DNA of 64,000 nt, taken from NCBI RefSeq assembly GCF_012979275.1, contig NZ_JABASZ010000025.1, positions 62,001-126,000 of the forward strand, read 5' to 3'. The notes below the pieces were generated by a model, which saw only the letters and a list, made by a program, of their open reading frames with translations, made no database searches and had not been told where the DNA came from. Source of the stretch: Pseudopontixanthobacter vadosimaris. Lineage in GTDB: Bacteria > Pseudomonadota > Alphaproteobacteria > Sphingomonadales > Sphingomonadaceae. Positions 52,586 to 62,300 of the stretch are shown here, piece by piece. Position numbers and translations under genes: made by a program. Positions within the stretch are counted from its first letter, which is position 1. Every line of letters starts with the position of its first letter.

Positions 52586-52661
52586 TGCTGGCATGTCGGC
52601 CCGATCGTCAGCCGGGATCAACGCCAGCCCCGGGCCAGCCACCCCGATCAGGCAGCCCCGA

Positions 52662-53153
52662 TCAGCCGGGCCGAAAATGCATGGCTGCGCCGTTCATGCA
52701 GTAACGCTTGCCCGTGGGTTGCGGCCCGTCGTCGAAGACATGGCCGAGATGCCCGCCGCAATCGGCGCAGAGCACTTCGGTGCGCGGATAGCCGATCTTG
52801 TAATCGGTGGCAGTCACGATAGCGCCGGGCAGCGGTTTCCAGAAACTCGGCCATCCGGTGCCGCTCTCGAACTTGGTCCTGAAAGCGTATAGCGCATTGT
52901 CGCAACCGGCACAGATGTAGGTTCCCGCGCGCTTTTCCTTGTTCAGCGGGCTGGAATAGGGCCGTTCCGTGCCCGCCTTGCGCAGAATCGCGAATTCCTG
53001 TTTCGTCAGCTTGCTGCGCCACTGCGCCTCGGTGAGAGAAACACGGTAGCTGCGCGCTTCGGCGCGGCTCCCGCAAGCACCGAGCATGGGCACCGCGGCA
53101 CCGATGCCGAGCCACGACAGCGCCTTCCGGCGGGAGAGTTGATCTGTTGTCAT
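52662..53153 (-). CDS. msrB: Exported peptide-methionine (R)-S-oxide reductase
   Basis: A 163-residue methionine sulfoxide reductase B. The catalytic cysteine is C152 (GKRYCMNGAAMHF) and the structural zinc is held by C81/C84 (CAGC) and C129/C132 (CADC). The N-terminus SRRKALSWLGIGAAVPMLGAC combines a twin-arginine motif (R8-R9) with a lipobox (L24-G-A-C27), suggesting export folded via Tat and lipid anchoring. It complements the exported MsrA at 41758-42435. Confidence 0.93.
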   Translation of the reverse strand: MTTDQLSRRKALSWLGIGAAVPMLGACGSRAEARSYRVSLTEAQWRSKLTKQEFAILRKAGTERPYSSPLNKEKRAGTYICAGCDNALYAFRTKFESGTGWPSFWKPLPGAIVTATDYKIGYPRTEVLCADCGGHLGHVFDDGPQPTGKRYCMNGAAMHFRPG

Positions 53154-53196
53154 ATCAGGCTGTTAGCAGGGCCTGCCACAACCTTTGCTGAACGCG

Positions 53197-54519
53197 TCAG
53201 AACCGGCTCATCCGAACGGGCATCTTGCGGAAGCCATGCACGAAATTGGCGCGCACCCGTTCCACTTCCCCGACGACATCGATCCGCATCCGGCGCTCGT
53301 GCATTTCCTCCAGCAGGATACGCAGCTGCAATTCGGCCAGGCGCGCGCCGACGCAGCGATGGATGCCATAGCCGAAGGCGATGTGCCGGCGGGCATTCTC
53401 GCGCGTGATGTCGAGCCTGTCCGGATTTTCGAACACCGTCTCGTCGCGATTGGCGGAAAGATACCAGAGGACGATCTTGTCGCCCTTCTTCACCTGCTCG
53501 CCGAACAGTTCCGCATCCTCGCTGGCCGTGCGCCGCATGTGTGCGAGCGGGGTCTGATACCGCAGGCATTCCTGCACTGCGTTGGGGATGAGCGAAGGAT
53601 CGCTTTCGAACAACTCCCGCTGGTCGGGGAAGCTGTGCAGGGCGTGGATGATGCCCGACATCGTGTTACGGGTCGTGTCGTTGCCGCCGACGATCAGCAG
53701 GACCAGATTGCCCATGAATTCCCTGGGGCTCATATTGTTCATGGCGTCCGAATGGATCATCATCGAAATCAGGTCGGGGCGCGGTTCCTGCCCCGCGCGT
53801 TCTGCCCACAGCGCCTGGAAATACTGGCCCATCTCCAGCAATATGCCCTGCCGATATTCGTCGAGGTCGCGGACCAGGGCGATCTCGGTATCGCCCGCCC
53901 AATCCGACCAGAAGGTCAGCAGGCGGCGGTCGTCCCACGGAAAATCGAACAGGATCGCCAGCATCTGCGTGGTCAGTTCGATCGACACCTTGTCGACCCA
54001 GTCGAAGGTTTCGCCTTCGGGGATGCGGTCGAGCACCTCGCCCGTCCGCTGGCGGATATCGGCTTCCATCCGCTTCATCTCGGCAGGCGTGAAGGCAGGC
54101 GCCACGGTGCGGCGCTGACCGGTGTGCTGCGGCCGGTCCATGGCGATGAACATCGGCAGTTCGAAACGTTCCTCGGGAGGAATGTCGTCGCGCCGGCTCA
54201 GGATGGTGATGCCGCCATGCTCCCACGAACTGGAATAAAGCTCGGGCAGCGATTCGACATGCTGGATCGCCTTGTGTTGCACCACGTTCCAGTGCGGGCC
54301 GAACGGGCTGTCATCCACGTAATGAATCGGCCCGCGCGCGCGCAGATCGGCGAAAATCGGCTGCCAGCGGTCTTCGGCATAGATGTCGCTGCGGCTGACA
54401 TCGCCGGGATGCGGATGATGCCACTTCTGCTGCGGGTTCTCGCGCAGATGTTTTTCCAGCGCATCGACCGCAGTGGGCGCGGTGCGGTAGGTGGGTGGGC
54501 TTGCGAGTTGCGTGGCCAT
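53197..54519 (-). CDS. CYP153-type cytochrome P450
   Basis: A 440-residue soluble P450. The oxygen-activating I-helix motif GGNDTT is at 278-283, ExxR at E317-R320, and the heme ligand C389 in FGYGIHRCVG. PMFIAMDRPQHTGQRRTVAP, DKVSIELTTQMLAILFDFPW and AELQLRILLEEM closely match CYP153, the terminal alkane/fatty-acid hydroxylases of oil-degrading alphaproteobacteria. It needs electrons from a ferredoxin and ferredoxin reductase: no ferredoxin gene is adjacent, but a reductase-like flavoprotein is at 58020-59267. The substrate (medium-chain alkane or other terminal methyl) is inferred from the family. Confidence 0.9.
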   Translation of the reverse strand: MATQLASPPTYRTAPTAVDALEKHLRENPQQKWHHPHPGDVSRSDIYAEDRWQPIFADLRARGPIHYVDDSPFGPHWNVVQHKAIQHVESLPELYSSSWEHGGITILSRRDDIPPEERFELPMFIAMDRPQHTGQRRTVAPAFTPAEMKRMEADIRQRTGEVLDRIPEGETFDWVDKVSIELTTQMLAILFDFPWDDRRLLTFWSDWAGDTEIALVRDLDEYRQGILLEMGQYFQALWAERAGQEPRPDLISMMIHSDAMNNMSPREFMGNLVLLIVGGNDTTRNTMSGIIHALHSFPDQRELFESDPSLIPNAVQECLRYQTPLAHMRRTASEDAELFGEQVKKGDKIVLWYLSANRDETVFENPDRLDITRENARRHIAFGYGIHRCVGARLAELQLRILLEEMHERRMRIDVVGEVERVRANFVHGFRKMPVRMSRF

Positions 54520-54612
54520 GACTGTCTCTCCGTCGGTGCTGCCTCGTTCGCCGGGCAGCTTTCTGATGCGGAGTGTGAACCTGCTGACACAAGTGTCAAT
54601 AGGCTGCGTGCC

Positions 54613-55869
54613 TCAGCCTGCCGGTTTGCCCCGCAAACGCGCCAGCAGGCCGCCGCGGCCGTTCTGCGGCCCCGATTTCATCACCCGGCTGCGGAACAGG
54701 CGCGCACCCGTTTTCACGAAAATGACGACCCAGAACGCCTGCCAGGCCAGCATCAGCAGATGCGGCCACAGAACCGGCACCTGCGCCCCCCGTGCCACCA
54801 TGGCATAGGGCGAGCTGAGCGGGAACAGCACGGCGAAAAGCTCTACCGGCGAACCCACGTCGGTCATCGCATAGGTGGCGAGGAAGAATACGCCCAGTTG
54901 CAGAATGGTCGCGGGCATCGAGATCGTCTGCACGTCGCGCACCGTCGGCGCCATGGACCCCACGGCCAGAAAGATCGACCCGATCAGCAGATAGGCCATG
55001 GCGAAATAGACGAGGAACAGCGCCATGAACAGCGGCCAGCCGACCGCCGGTTCGGGCAGGGGAGGAATGGCGGCACCGCCCAGCATGAGCACTGCCGCGG
55101 CAACGCTGCCCCATACCGCGATGCCGACGAAACTGATGCCGAGCATGGCGAATAATTTGCCCATGAACAGGGCATCCATGGGGATCGAGGCGGCAAGGAT
55201 CTCGATGATCTTGTTACCCTTTTCCTCCACCAAATTCGACAGCACCATGCCCGCCAGCAGCATGGTGAGCAGGAACAGCAGCGTCAGCGCCGCCGTGGCG
55301 GTCGCGGCATTGGCGGTGCGCTGGCTGGCAGCGCTGCTCTGGGTGGGCGCCAGGGTGATGTCCGGCACCGCCCCGCCTGCGCCCGCTGCATCGCGGGCCA
55401 CCAGCGCGATCTCGCCTCGCCAGCGTTCCAGCCGGTCGGCCGTGCCGGTCAAGGTGGGCTGCGCCAGTGACCCGGTGAGCACCGCCGCCACATTGGCATC
55501 GTCATCGGCCAGCAGTGCCTGCATGTCGGCTGCGCGTTCCGGCGCAACTACCTCCATGCGGGGAAGCGTCACGAGTTCCGCCAGCCGTTCCCATGATTCG
55601 GCAAAGCGGGTGCTGTCATCCGTGTTCAAGGCAACGGCCAGGCGCGGCTCGTCGGCGCTGTCAGCTGCCTTCGCACCGAGGAAGCCTGCACCGACGCTGA
55701 TGGCGATGAAAAACAGCGGTCCGATCAGGAAGAACAGGAACGCCTTGCTGAAAAGGATGGCGGTGAAGTCGCGGCGCGCTATCACATAGGCCGCCTGCCA
55801 GGTCGACAGGCGTTCTATGTGACCGTGCGCGATGTGTTCGCGGGGTGCTGCTGTCTTGCGCCCGGTCAT
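54613..55869 (-). CDS. ABC-2 type exporter permease (NatB-like)
   Basis: A 418-residue inner-membrane protein. One membrane segment near residues 35-60 (AFLFFLIGPLFFIAISVGAG) is followed by a large extracytoplasmic domain of about 120 residues and a cluster of five or six segments (LTLLFLLTMLLAGMVLSN to the end). NLVEEKGNKIIEILAASIPM, the signature of this permease type, lies after the first segment of the cluster. ATG 55869 overlaps the ATPase gene stop (ATGA), so they are one exporter; NatAB in Bacillus exports Na+, but the substrate here is not known. Confidence 0.87.
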   Translation of the reverse strand: MTGRKTAAPREHIAHGHIERLSTWQAAYVIARRDFTAILFSKAFLFFLIGPLFFIAISVGAGFLGAKAADSADEPRLAVALNTDDSTRFAESWERLAELVTLPRMEVVAPERAADMQALLADDDANVAAVLTGSLAQPTLTGTADRLERWRGEIALVARDAAGAGGAVPDITLAPTQSSAASQRTANAATATAALTLLFLLTMLLAGMVLSNLVEEKGNKIIEILAASIPMDALFMGKLFAMLGISFVGIAVWGSVAAAVLMLGGAAIPPLPEPAVGWPLFMALFLVYFAMAYLLIGSIFLAVGSMAPTVRDVQTISMPATILQLGVFFLATYAMTDVGSPVELFAVLFPLSSPYAMVARGAQVPVLWPHLLMLAWQAFWVVIFVKTGARLFRSRVMKSGPQNGRGGLLARLRGKPAG

Positions 55870-56903
55870 CGGCCGTTCTCCGCTGCGTTGCGGTCCAGTT
55901 CGGCGGCGGCCGCTTCGCCTGCAATATGCACGAAGGCGTCGTGAAGCCCGGCCCTCTCAATGGAGAGGGAAAGTATACCGGCCTCGCCCTCGATCAGCGC
56001 GCGGAGCAGCGGTTCGATTCCCGTTTCCGGCAGGGAAAAGAACCAGAAGTCGCCTTCCTGCCGGGCGTCGGAGGGCAGAGCTGCGCGCCATGTGCCGCCC
56101 TGCGCCTTGGTTTCCAGCCTGACCTGTGCGGGGATGCGGTCGCGCGCTTCGTCGACCAGCCCGGTGAACGGCACCTTGCCACCCGCGATGATGGCGATGC
56201 CTTCGCACAATCGTTCGGCATGGGCGATGACGTGGGTGGAAAAGATTACCGTGGTGCCTTCGTCGGCCAGGCCGCGGATCAGGCGCTCCAGCTTGCCCTG
56301 GTTGATCGCGTCGAGGCCGGAAAAGGGTTCGTCCAGCACGACGAGGCGCGGGCGGTGGACCAGCGTGCCGAGCAATTGCACCGTCTGCGCCATGCCCTTG
56401 GACAATTGCCTGATCTGCTTGTCGATGGCGTGGCCCAGCCCGTGTTCTTCCATCAGGGCGCGGCCCCTTTCGCGGCCTTCGGGCAGGGGGAGGCCGCGCA
56501 AAGCGCCCATGAAAGCGATGGCATCCTGTGCTTTCATCGAGGGATAGAGCCCGCGCTCCTCGGGCAGATAGCCGATCAGCCGCGCGATATCGTGCGGCCG
56601 GTCATGGCCCAGCACCCGGCGTACGCCTTCGTCGGGGTCGATGATGCCCAGCAGCATCCGCAGCGTCGTCGTCTTGCCCGCGCCGTTAGGGCCCAGAATG
56701 CCGTAGATTGCGCCCTGCGGCACTTCGATATCGACGCCGTCGACGGCCAGAACGCCGTCGAACCGCTTGACCAGCCCGCGCGCTTCCAGCGCCAGCGGGC
56801 GATCGCCCTGTTCGCCAGCGGCACCCCTTGCCGCAGCATCCTCAAGACCGAAGCCGTGCCGATCTGCGTTGCCCGTCACCGGCCGATCCCCTACCATTGT
56901 CAT
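55866..56903 (-). CDS. ABC exporter ATP-binding protein (NatA-like)
   Basis: A 345-residue ATPase. Walker A is GPNGAGKTTTLRML, the signature is LSKGMAQ, Walker B is LVVLDEPFSGLD and a switch His is in TVIFSTHVIAHAE. A C-terminal domain of about 85 residues (after the core) is typical of Na+ or drug exporters of this class. ATG 56903 is used; 56897 is an alternative, and no clear ribosome site is seen, so the first residues are uncertain. It drives the adjacent NatB-like permease, with which it overlaps. It is divergent from queG with about 60 bases between starts. Confidence 0.92.
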   Translation of the reverse strand: MTMVGDRPVTGNADRHGFGLEDAAARGAAGEQGDRPLALEARGLVKRFDGVLAVDGVDIEVPQGAIYGILGPNGAGKTTTLRMLLGIIDPDEGVRRVLGHDRPHDIARLIGYLPEERGLYPSMKAQDAIAFMGALRGLPLPEGRERGRALMEEHGLGHAIDKQIRQLSKGMAQTVQLLGTLVHRPRLVVLDEPFSGLDAINQGKLERLIRGLADEGTTVIFSTHVIAHAERLCEGIAIIAGGKVPFTGLVDEARDRIPAQVRLETKAQGGTWRAALPSDARQEGDFWFFSLPETGIEPLLRALIEGEAGILSLSIERAGLHDAFVHIAGEAAAAELDRNAAENGR

Positions 56904-56965
56904 GCCGGGCAGATACAGCGCGCCAGTCGACAGGAGCAACCCCCATAGCGGAAGCAATCGCCCGA

Positions 56966-58036
56966 ATGGCGACGAAAATCGCTGAAATGCAGGCGGATCT
57001 GCGGAAGGAAGCGGGACGGCTGGGCTTCGCCACCATCGGCTTCGCTCCGGCGACCGACGATCCGCTGCGAACCCGCCGCCTGCAGGAATGGCTTGCTGCG
57101 GGGCATCATGGGTCGATGGAGTGGATGGAAGCCCGCGCCGATGTGCGCTGCGGGCCGCAATCCATGTGGCCGGGTGCGGCCAGCGTCCTGGCGCTGGGCA
57201 TGAGTTATGCTCCGAAGGGCGACCCGCTCGCTCTGGCGGAGGAGGGGCAGATCGCGCGCATTTCCACCTATGCGCAAGGCGGCGACTACCACGACACCGT
57301 AAAGAAAGCGCTGAAGGCGCTCGCCCGCTGGCTGGTGGCGGAGGCTGCGCGGCGCGGCTTGCCGGATGCCGAGCTGAAGGTCTTCGTCGATACCGCGCCG
57401 GTCATGGAAAAACCGCTGGGCGAAGCTGCGGGCATCGGCTGGCAGGGCAAACATACCAATCTGGTCAGCCGCACCCATGGCAGCTGGCTGTTTTTGGGGG
57501 CGATCTATTGCACGGTGCCCTTCACGCCCGATACGCACCATCCGGACCGTTGCGGGTCTTGCCGCGCCTGTCAGGACGCCTGCCCCACCGATGCCTTCCC
57601 GCAGCCCTACCGGCTGGATGCGCGGCGGTGCATCTCTTACCTCACCATCGAGCACAAGGGCCCGATACCGCTGGAATTCCGCGAGGCCATGGGTAACCGC
57701 ATCTATGGCTGCGACGATTGCCTGGCCGTCTGCCCATGGAACAAATTCGCCGATCTCGCGGCGCGCCATAAAGCCTTTCTTCCCCGAGCGGAACTGGCGG
57801 CCCCGGCGCTGGCCGATTTGCTCGAACTAGACGATGCGGGATTTCGGCAATTGTTCTCCGGATCGCCCATCAAGCGCATCGGCAGGGATCGCTTCGTGCG
57901 GAATTGCCTGATCGCTGCCGGGAACAGCGGCGATGTGTCGCTGCTGGCGCGCGTCAGCACCCTGATGGCGGATGCGGATTCGGTCGTCGCGGAGGCCGCA
58001 AGCTGGGCGGCAGAGCGGCTTACAGCAGCGATTTGA
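56966..58036 (+). CDS. queG: Epoxyqueuosine reductase QueG
   Basis: A 356-residue cobalamin- and [4Fe-4S]-dependent enzyme that converts epoxyqueuosine to queuosine in tRNA. Two clusters are held by [16 protein letters not shown] and [30 protein letters not shown] and MSYAPKGDP are family elements, and [18 protein letters not shown] is the cofactor region. ATG 56966 is preferred over an upstream in-frame ATG that would overlap the ABC gene; GCGGAAG is about 12 nt before it. Its last 17 bases overlap the convergent flavoprotein gene. Confidence 0.92.
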   Translation: MATKIAEMQADLRKEAGRLGFATIGFAPATDDPLRTRRLQEWLAAGHHGSMEWMEARADVRCGPQSMWPGAASVLALGMSYAPKGDPLALAEEGQIARISTYAQGGDYHDTVKKALKALARWLVAEAARRGLPDAELKVFVDTAPVMEKPLGEAAGIGWQGKHTNLVSRTHGSWLFLGAIYCTVPFTPDTHHPDRCGSCRACQDACPTDAFPQPYRLDARRCISYLTIEHKGPIPLEFREAMGNRIYGCDDCLAVCPWNKFADLAARHKAFLPRAELAAPALADLLELDDAGFRQLFSGSPIKRIGRDRFVRNCLIAAGNSGDVSLLARVSTLMADADSVVAEAASWAAERLTAAI

Positions 58037-59267
58037 GCGGGATTTCCGGGTCGGCCAGCACGCCCCGGTCGGGCGAAATGCGGGCTTCCACCAGTTTCCG
58101 CCCCTGCGCGTAATCCTTCACATTGTTCACGCAATCGAGCGCGATGACCCGGCCTTCCTTGAGGTAGATGACGGAGAACTTGCGAGTCGCGGGATCGCCG
58201 CGCAGCACTGTCTCGTCATGGTCGAGCGACAGGCCCGCGGTCTGCAGGCGCAGATCATACTGGTTCGACCAGAACCAGGGGAAGGCGGCATAGGGTTGCT
58301 TGTCGCCCATGATCGCCTTTGCCGCCACGCTGGCCATGTCATGCGCGTTCTGCACGGATTCCAGCCGGATTACGGCATTGTCGGCGAAGGGATTGGCATG
58401 CGCCGCGCAATCGCCGATGGCGTAAATGTCGTCCAGCGTAGTGCGGCAATATTCGTCCACGTCCACGCCGTTCGCACCGGCGGCCCCGGCGACGATCAGC
58501 GGGCCAATGGATGGCACGATGCCGATGCCGACCACCACCATGTCGCAGGGGACCGTGCTGCCATCGTGCAGCTTGACGCCTTTCACGCGCTGGCGGTCCG
58601 ATCCGTCTGCACTTTTCGTCCCTTCGATGCAGTCGACCGTTGTCTCCAGGCGTATATCAACGCCATTCGCGCGGTGTTCCGCCAGGTAGAACCGGCTGAG
58701 ATCCTCGCCTGCAACGCGCGCCAACAGGCGCGGCATGGCTTCCAGCAGCACGACATCACAGCCCAGCTTGCGCAGGACAGCGGCAGCCTCCAGCCCGATA
58801 TAGCCGCCGCCGACGACGACAACCCGCTTCGCGCCCGCGCTGAGTTCGGCCTTCATCCGGTCGACATCCGCTCGGTTGCGGACCGAATGGACCCCGTCCA
58901 GATCCGCGCCCGTGCAGGACAGGCGGCGCGGGTCGCCCCCGGCGGCCCAGATCAGTTTGCGATAGCCGATGCGCGAACCGTTGGACAGGGTGACGCGGTG
59001 GTCCATCCAGTCCACCTCGGTCACGGCAATTTCAAGGCGCAGCGCGATGTTCCGCTCGGCCCAGAAGGCGGGCGGGCGGATGTAGATGCGTTCGAACGGC
59101 TTGTCGCCGCTGAGGTAATCCTTGGACAGGGGCGGGCGTTCGTAGGGCGGATCGCTCTCGCGTCCGATCATCATGATCGAACCGTCGTGGCCTGCCTGCC
59201 GCAGGGCTATGGCTGCCTGCGCGCCGCCGTGACCGGTACCCACGATTATGACATCTGCAAATTCCAT
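58020..59267 (-). CDS. Ferredoxin reductase-like FAD/NAD(P)H oxidoreductase
   Basis: A 415-residue flavoprotein of the putidaredoxin/ferredoxin reductase type. FAD binding starts at [20 protein letters not shown] (GxGxxG variant), NAD(P)H binding at [17 protein letters not shown], and the second FAD motif is [12 protein letters not shown]. The C-terminal domain (residues about 330-415) completes the fold. Such enzymes pass electrons to a [2Fe-2S] ferredoxin serving a P450 or ring hydroxylase; the CYP153 gene 3.5 kb away is the obvious candidate partner, although other genes stand between. It converges with queG. Confidence 0.88.
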   Translation of the reverse strand: MEFADVIIVGTGHGGAQAAIALRQAGHDGSIMMIGRESDPPYERPPLSKDYLSGDKPFERIYIRPPAFWAERNIALRLEIAVTEVDWMDHRVTLSNGSRIGYRKLIWAAGGDPRRLSCTGADLDGVHSVRNRADVDRMKAELSAGAKRVVVVGGGYIGLEAAAVLRKLGCDVVLLEAMPRLLARVAGEDLSRFYLAEHRANGVDIRLETTVDCIEGTKSADGSDRQRVKGVKLHDGSTVPCDMVVVGIGIVPSIGPLIVAGAAGANGVDVDEYCRTTLDDIYAIGDCAAHANPFADNAVIRLESVQNAHDMASVAAKAIMGDKQPYAAFPWFWSNQYDLRLQTAGLSLDHDETVLRGDPATRKFSVIYLKEGRVIALDCVNNVKDYAQGRKLVEARISPDRGVLADPEIPLKSLL

Positions 59268-59385
59268 GCGATCCGGACTGGCGCAGATGGAGGTGACGCG
59301 TCAAGCCGCAGTGCCACCGTTGGTTGAAGATCCTGCGTGTCGCGGCGGATCTTCTCGGCCCCCTCCGCGACACGCATCGAAGCAT

Positions 59386-62300
59386 CTACCGGCCGAGCAG
59401 ATTACGCGCCTGACTGGCGATCTGCGCCAGCATCGATGGCGCGACAGGTGCCTGCTTCTGCGCTCTTGCGATGACGGAGCGGAACTGGTCGATCGCCTCG
59501 GCATGTTCGCTGGCCCACCGCTTCACCATGCCAACCGGGTCCATGTCGTCGCGTTCGGCTTCTTCAGGGTAGCCGCCGATGGCCAGGCGGCGCAGGAACT
59601 CGAGCCGCATCTGCTGGAAATCACGGGCCAGGCCTGACACCAGCAGCCGTTCCCAGACATCGGAAGGGGTCATCAGCGTCGCGGTGACCTGCGCCCAGTC
59701 CAGCCCCAGCCGGCCGCCGAGATCGGTAAAGGCCTGCGTCAGGCGCCGCACGTCGATCCCGGTATCGCGGGCCAGGCTAACGAGGCCAACGGCACCGTCC
59801 ATGTCGAACATATGCGCGACCCGCGCTGCCAATGGCTCCGGGGCACCATGCTGCACCAGTTCCGCCCGCATCCTGGCCGATTGCTGGCGCGATTCGGCAG
59901 CCAGCAGGGTCGAAGTGCCTTCCGCAAGCTGTTCGATCCCGGCATCGAGGGCTGCCACGACTTGCGAGGGCGGTGCGATTCCCGCTCCTGCGCGCAGCAG
60001 ATCGGCCATCTGGCTGCGCATCGCGGTCGCGACCCGGTCGAACAGCATCAGCCGGGCAGTTTCGGGCATCTCCGTGTCATCCAGCGCCCGCCAGATGTCC
60101 GAGATCGAGAACAGCCGTTCCGCGCAGACGAAGGCCGACGCGACCTGCGCCAGCGTCGCGCCCTCTTCCTCGGCCAGTTCGAAGGGATGGACCAGGCCGA
60201 GGCGGTTGATCATCCGGTTCGCAAGATCGGTCGCGATGATTTCGGTCCGCAGCCGATGCCCCTCGATCTGCGGGCGATAGGCCTCGCGCATCGGTTCAGG
60301 GAAGCTGCGCAGCAGATTGCCTTCGAGGAAGGCATCCTGCGACAGATCGCTCTGTTCGATCGCGTCCTGCAGGACGAGCTTGGTGGAGGACAGCAGCACC
60401 GCCAGTTCCGGGCGGGTAAGACCGCTCCCGTCCGCCGCGCGGCGGGTGAGGGTTTCATTGTCGGCCAGCCCTTCGGTCCGCCGGTCCAGCGCGCCGCGAT
60501 CCTCCAGCGTTTCGATCAGGCGCAGATGCGCGGCCGTGGATTGCGCGCCGCCGATCCGGGCGATGGAGAGCGCCAGCGCCTGCAGGCGATTGTCCTCCAG
60601 CACGAGGGCGGCAACCTCGTCCGTCATGCTGACGAGCAGCTGGTTGCGATCTTCCAGATCGAGTTCGCCCGACCGGCAGGCAGCGGCCAGCGCGATCTTG
60701 ATGTTCACCTCGTTATCGGAACAGTCGACACCGGCGGAATTGTCGATGAAATCGGTGTTGATGCGCCCAGCTTCGGCACCGCCGGACAGGGCGAATTCGA
60801 TCCGCCCGGCCTGCGTGACACCAAGATTGGCTCCTTCGCCGATGACCCGCGTGCGCAATTCGCGCCCGTCGACCCGCAGGGCATCGTTGGCAGGATCGCC
60901 GACATCGACGTTATTTTCGGTGGAAGCCTTGATGTAAGTGCCGATGCCGCCGAACCAGAGAAGGTCGACAGGTGCCTTGAGAATGGCGGAAATCAGCGAT
61001 TCGGGATCGATCTCGCTCTGCTCCACGCCCAGCACGCGGCGCGCTTCTTCCGGCAGTTCGATCGTCTTGCGCTTGCGCGAAAAGACGCCGCCGCCCCTGG
61101 AAATCAGGCTTTCGTCATAATCTTCCCAGCTTGATCGGGGCAGGTTGAACAGGCGGCTGCGTTCCTGCCAGCTTCTGGCGGGATCGGGGTCGGGATCGAT
61201 GAAGATGTGGCGATGGTCGAATGCCGCGACCAGCTTCAGCGTCTTCGACAGCAGCATGCCATTGCCGAACACGTCACCCGACATGTCGCCGCAGCCAACC
61301 ACGCGGATGACATCGTTCTGCACGTCCACGCCCATTTCGCGGAAGTGCCGCTGCACGGACATCCACGCCCCGCGAGCCGTAATGCCCATCGCCTTGTGAT
61401 CGTATCCTTGCGATCCGCCGCTGGCGAAGGCATCGTCCAGCCAGAAATCGCGTCCTTCTGCAATGGCGTTGGCGATGTCGGAAAAGCGTGCGGTGCCCTT
61501 GTCTGCCGCAACGACGAAATAGGGATCTTTTCCATCGTGGATCACCACGTCGCGAGGATGAACGACTTCATCGTCCACGATATTGTCGGTAATCGACAGC
61601 AAGGTGCGGATGAACACTTCGTAAGCAGCCTGCCCCTCTGCCGCCCAACCTTCGCGGTCGCGTCCGGGGTCGGGAAGCTGCTTGGGATAGAACCCGCCCT
61701 TGGCGCCGGTGGGCACGATAACGGCATTCTTTACCCGCTGCGCCTTCAACAGGCCGAGGACTTCTGTGCGAAAATCGTCGCGGCGGTCCGACCAGCGGAT
61801 GCCGCCGCGCGCCACGGCCCCGGCGCGCAAATGAATACCCTCCACCCGGCGCGAATAGACGAAGATCTCGCGCCATGGCACCGGCTTGGGCAGGATCGGC
61901 AACATGGCGGAATCGATCTTTAATCCGAGCGCTTCCTCCGCTGCCGGGGCGAAGGCATTGGTCCGCAGGATGGCGTCGATCAATGCATTATACAGGCGCA
62001 GCAGGCGGTCGTCATTGATCGCGGTCACATCGATCAGGCCGCGGCGGATCGCTTCGCGGTGGCGTTCGGACGCTTCTTCCCGATCTCCGGCAAAAGCCGG
62101 ATCGTGACGGGCGACGAACAGGTCGATCAGCGCCCGGGTGATCTTCGGCGCAAGGCGCAGCGCATCCACCACCGTATAGATGGTGAAGCTCATGCCTGCC
62201 TGCCGCAAGTAACGATAGAAGGCACGCATCCATTCCGCCTCGGCTGCAGACAGGCCGGTGCCCACTACCAGCCGGTTGAAACTGTCATCCTCCGCATTGC

